Part shown: piece after piece, positions 61,793 through 64,000 of the stretch | Numbering within the stretch: position 1 is the first letter of the stretch | How the letters are laid out: each line of letters starts with the position of its first letter | Source: Mycobacterium sp. UM_CSW | Lineage (GTDB): Bacteria; Actinomycetota; Actinomycetes; Mycobacteriales; Mycobacteriaceae | NCBI RefSeq assembly: GCF_000455205.1 | Contig: NZ_AUWQ01000010.1 | Span: forward strand, 62,001 to 126,000 | Length of the DNA: 64,000 nt | Direction: 5' to 3' | Notes under the pieces: model-generated | Database searches by the model: none | What the model was told of the DNA's origin: nothing | What the model saw: only the letters and a program-made list of their open reading frames with translations | Position numbers and translations under genes: made by a program

Positions 61793-62088
61793 GCCACTTC
61801 AGCGACTGGTTCAACTACCAGGCCTCCCTGCGGATCCTGATCTTCAGCATGCTGGCCGGGGCGTTCCTGCCGGGGATGTTCGCCCTCGGGCTGCGGTTCC
61901 AGGCGGTCGGGAGCGGAGAGGTCAGCCCCGACGGCAGCCCGCCGCACAAGAACCCGGTGCTGCTGGGGATCGCCTGGGTCATCTACGCAATAGTGCTGGC
62001 CGTGATCCTGTTCGCCCTGCTGTACATCTCGCGCGACTTCATTGCGCACCAGACCGGCCAGGCGTTCTTGGGAGCCAAGCCCAAGTAG
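61789..62088 (+). CDS. Small membrane protein (Rv0544c homologue)
   Basis: Protein of 99 residues with two hydrophobic helices (about 15-35 and 58-80) and a short polar loop (GSGEVSPDGSPPHKN). Function unknown; conserved downstream of pitA, with which it overlaps by 4 bp (ATGA), so a PitA accessory role is plausible but only inferred. Confidence 0.9.
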   Translation: MSHFSDWFNYQASLRILIFSMLAGAFLPGMFALGLRFQAVGSGEVSPDGSPPHKNPVLLGIAWVIYAIVLAVILFALLYISRDFIAHQTGQAFLGAKPK

Positions 62089-62135
62089 GATCGAATCGTC
62101 CACACAGCCGAACCCCCGCGCGGAGGGATAGCGAA

Positions 62136-62441
62136 GTGAACGGATTCCTGAGTTCGATCGTCTCGTGGCTGCGCGCGGGGTACCCGGAGGGCATCCCGCC
62201 GACCGACACCTTTCCGGTGCTGGCCCTGCTGACCCGACGGCTGGGCCACGACGAGGTCATCGCGGTGGCGCAGCAGCTGATGGACCGCGGCGATTTCGAC
62301 GACATCGACATCGGTGTGGCGATCAGCAAAGTCACCGACGAGCTGCCGTCGGACGAGGACGTGGAGCGGGTGCGGACGCGGTTGGCCGCCCACGGCTGGC
62401 CGTTCGACGAGCCCCGCGGCGCCGCGGAGGACCCCGCATAG
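62136..62441 (+). CDS. DUF3349-type protein (Rv0543c homologue)
   Basis: Small soluble helical protein of 101 residues (Rv0543c has 100). It begins MNGFLSSIVSWLRAGYPEGI and includes DTFPVLALLTRRLGHDEVIAV. Structures exist for this family, but its function is unknown. The start is at 62136 after a GGAGGG-like site. Its TAG stop overlaps the putative ATA start of menE (62438-62441). Confidence 0.92.
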   Translation: MNGFLSSIVSWLRAGYPEGIPPTDTFPVLALLTRRLGHDEVIAVAQQLMDRGDFDDIDIGVAISKVTDELPSDEDVERVRTRLAAHGWPFDEPRGAAEDPA

Positions 62442-63595
62442 CCCTGCTGCGCGCGCTCCGCGTCGCGTCGGGCTCCGCCGCCCCGTTGTTGCTGCCCGCC
62501 CTGGAGCGGGTGCTGGACGGCCGCGATTCGGCGCTGGTCGCGCTGCCGGCCGACGACGACCGAACTTCGGCTGGGCTGCGGGTGGGTGAGCCCATCGACG
62601 ACGACGTGGCCCTGGTCGCGGTGACTTCTGGGACATCCAGCACCATCGGCGCACCCAAGGGCGCGCTGCTGACCGCCGCCGCCCTGACCGCCAGCGCGAC
62701 GGCCACCCACGACCGCCTCGGCGGGCCCGGCGCCTGGCTGCTGGCCTTGCCGCCGTACCACATCGCCGGCGTGCAGGTGCTGGTGCGCAGCGTGCTCGCC
62801 GGCTCGACGCCCGTCGAGCTGGACGTCTCCCACGGCTTCGACGTGACCGAATTGCCTTCTGCCGCGCGGCGATTGGGGGCCGGCCGGCGGTATGCGTCGC
62901 TCGTCGCCGCCCAGCTGGCCAAGGCCCTCGCCGACCCGGCGGCCGCGGGCGCGCTCGCCGAATTGGACGCGGTGCTGCTCGGCGGGGGGCCAGCGCCGCG
63001 GCCGATCCTGGCCGCCGCCGCGGCGGCGGGCATCGCGGTGGTGCGCACCTATGGGATGAGCGAGACCGCGGGGGGTTGCGTCTACGACGGCCTCCCGCTG
63101 GACGGGGTGGCGCTGCGGGTGGCGCCCGACGGGCGCATCGTCATCGGCGGCGCGACGCTGGCCAAGGGATATCGCAACCCGGTGGAGCCCGACCCGTTCG
63201 CCGAGCCGGGCTGGTTCCACACCAACGACCTGGGCGCGATCGACGACACGGGAGTGCTGACCGTGCTGGGCCGCGCGGACGACGCGATCAGCACCGGCGG
63301 GCTGACCGTGCTGCCGCAGCCGGTCGAGGCCGCGCTGAGCACCCACCCCGCCGTCGGCGACTGCGCGGTGTTCGGCCTGGCCGACGACCGGCTGGGTCAG
63401 CGGGTGGTCGCGGCGATCGTGGTGCGCGAGGGCTGCGACGCGCCGACGCTCGAGGCGCTGCGGGCCTATGTGACGCGCGTGCTGGACGCGACCGCCGCGC
63501 CACGCGAGCTGCACGTCGTGGCCGAGCTGCCGCGGCGCGGCATCGGCAAGGTCGACCGCGCGGCGCTGGTGCGCCGGTTCTCCGGCACGGACTAA
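62438..63595 (+). CDS. menE: o-Succinylbenzoyl-CoA ligase with unusual start and P-loop insertion
   Basis: Adenylate-forming ligase that activates o-succinylbenzoate with ATP and CoA. It is about 385 residues if started at ATA 62438, which has GGAGGA 6 nt upstream (62426-62431) and overlaps the previous stop as ATAG. No in-frame ATG, GTG or TTG lies nearby before conserved sequence LRALRVASGSAAPL, and the next GTG is too far in. CTG at 62444 or 62447 is an alternative. The P-loop reads TSGTSSTIGAPKG instead of TSGTTGxPKG, a net three-residue insertion. Other motifs (YGMSETAGG, GIGKVDRAAL) are intact. Confidence 0.82.
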   Translation: MALLRALRVASGSAAPLLLPALERVLDGRDSALVALPADDDRTSAGLRVGEPIDDDVALVAVTSGTSSTIGAPKGALLTAAALTASATATHDRLGGPGAWLLALPPYHIAGVQVLVRSVLAGSTPVELDVSHGFDVTELPSAARRLGAGRRYASLVAAQLAKALADPAAAGALAELDAVLLGGGPAPRPILAAAAAAGIAVVRTYGMSETAGGCVYDGLPLDGVALRVAPDGRIVIGGATLAKGYRNPVEPDPFAEPGWFHTNDLGAIDDTGVLTVLGRADDAISTGGLTVLPQPVEAALSTHPAVGDCAVFGLADDRLGQRVVAAIVVREGCDAPTLEALRAYVTRVLDATAAPRELHVVAELPRRGIGKVDRAALVRRFSGTD

Positions 63596-63601
63596 TAGGC
63601 T
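63596..63601 (+). promoter_or_regulatory. -10 element near the Rv0541c homologue
   Basis: TAGGCT, just after the menE stop (63593-63595), ends 8 nt before GTG 63610. Confidence 0.4.
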
Positions 63602-63609
63602 GGGCGACC

Positions 63610-64000
63610 GTGAGGGTCGCGCGACGGGAGTCAGTTGCCGTCGCGCTCGCGGCCGTGCTGGTGGCGGCGGCGTTCGTGCTGCCGCACCTGCACTGGGGGG
63701 TTCGGCCGCGGCTGGACGTCGCCCAGGAGCGGTTCGGCACGCGCACCGGGGCCACGCCCATCTTCGGGGCGTGGGAGATCCACGCCAGCTGGGGAACCGG
63801 GCCGGCCATCCTGATCGCGGTGGCCGCCGTCGTGTGGGGTCCCCGTGTGGCGCAACGGCTTTCGTGGCGGGCGCTGACGCTCGGGACGTGGGCCACCGCT
63901 TGCGCATGGGCGTTCGCGCTGGCGATGATCGACGGCTGGCAACGCGGCTTCGCCGGGCGACTGACCACCAGGGACGAGTACCTGTCGCAGGTGCCCAGCA
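63610..64000 (+). CDS. Integral membrane protein, 5' part (Rv0541c homologue)
   Basis: The frame is open to the window end; about 130 residues are visible from GTG 63610. A hydrophobic helix (VAVALAAVLVAAAFVLPHLHWG, about 9-30) is followed by a loop with GTRTGATPIFGAWEIHASWG, then two more spans (ILIAVAAVVWGP and LGTWATACAWAFALAMIDG). Position after menE and helix pattern agree with Rv0541c, a conserved membrane protein related to polytopic glycosyltransferase-like proteins. The 3' end lies outside the window. Confidence 0.8.
   Translation, partial: MRVARRESVAVALAAVLVAAAFVLPHLHWGVRPRLDVAQERFGTRTGATPIFGAWEIHASWGTGPAILIAVAAVVWGPRVAQRLSWRALTLGTWATACAWAFALAMIDGWQRGFAGRLTTRDEYLSQVPS

Noticed and set aside
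62165-62437. In-frame upstream ATG at 62165 as menE start
   Set aside because: It would place about 90 Arg/Gly-rich, non-homologous residues over the DUF3349 gene; the strong ribosome-binding site is much closer to the conserved core.

Overview
The window is chromosomal DNA from a slow-growing Mycobacterium outside the M. tuberculosis complex. The evidence is high GC, GTG/TTG starts, a 4-nt overlap habit, an mce/yrbE locus, LpqN, PE_PGRS, mycofactocin-type SDRs and F420-type enzymes. Gene order follows M. tuberculosis H37Rv from Rv0589 (window start) down to Rv0541c (window end), with several insertions and replacements. The PE_PGRS gene argues against a typical M. avium-complex strain. The species itself cannot be read from the sequence.

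Layout. 1-2.9 kb: end of an mce2-type lipid importer operon (mce2R-yrbE2A-yrbE2B-mce2A) read leftward, with a FadR-type palindrome abutting its promoter. 2.9-4.8 kb: two tandem SAM methyltransferases. 4.9-10.8 kb: the Rv0585c/Rv0584/LpqN envelope genes. 10.9-29.4 kb: accessory block with a zinc-finger/PAS-ANTAR pair, a galT-galK-echA operon, a FUSC membrane protein, secreted proteins, a NYN-LOTUS protein, MFS, P450, amidase, lipoprotein, a fused HadA/HadB-like dehydratase, a CDF/NRAMP metal locus with an iron-box-like site, and a mycofactocin-type SDR. 29.4-42.5 kb: tRNA-Tyr, YajQ, a Baeyer-Villiger-type monooxygenase, a membrane serine protease, GpsA, a SulP transporter with a structured leader, PE_PGRS, HtpX, then GrcC1/MenJ, the salicylate-type methyltransferase (Rv0560c) with tandem operators, Rv0559c and MenG. 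42.5-46.4 kb: an inserted sulfotransferase/DUF1214-like/MarR/SDR unit. 46.4-63.6 kb: MgtA, Rv0556, MenD, BpoC, MenC, Rv0552, FadD8, a TetR/AKR insertion, a deazaflavin enzyme, MenB and the Rv0547c-Rv0541c run with PitA and MenE.

How the genes work together. The right half is a menaquinone supercluster: MenD, MenC, MenE and MenB build the naphthoate ring, GrcC1 probably supplies an isoprenoid chain, MenG methylates the ring and MenJ reduces the side chain. BpoC sits where MenH sits in other bacteria. Interleaved envelope genes (MgtA, PitA, LpqN, FUSC, SulP, PE_PGRS) and redox enzymes are typical of this lineage.

Regulation visible in the DNA. Many start codons lie 6-8 nt downstream of a TANNNT -10 element, which predicts leaderless transcripts. 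Palindromic operators are visible at mce2R, Rv0560c, the MarR/sulfotransferase divergon, the TetR/AKR divergon, the CDF gene and the NRAMP gene. Two intergenic hairpins share the same 23-bp arm/16-nt loop architecture. No CRISPR array, insertion sequence, prophage or integrase was seen, and there is no gene-free stretch longer than 300 bases.
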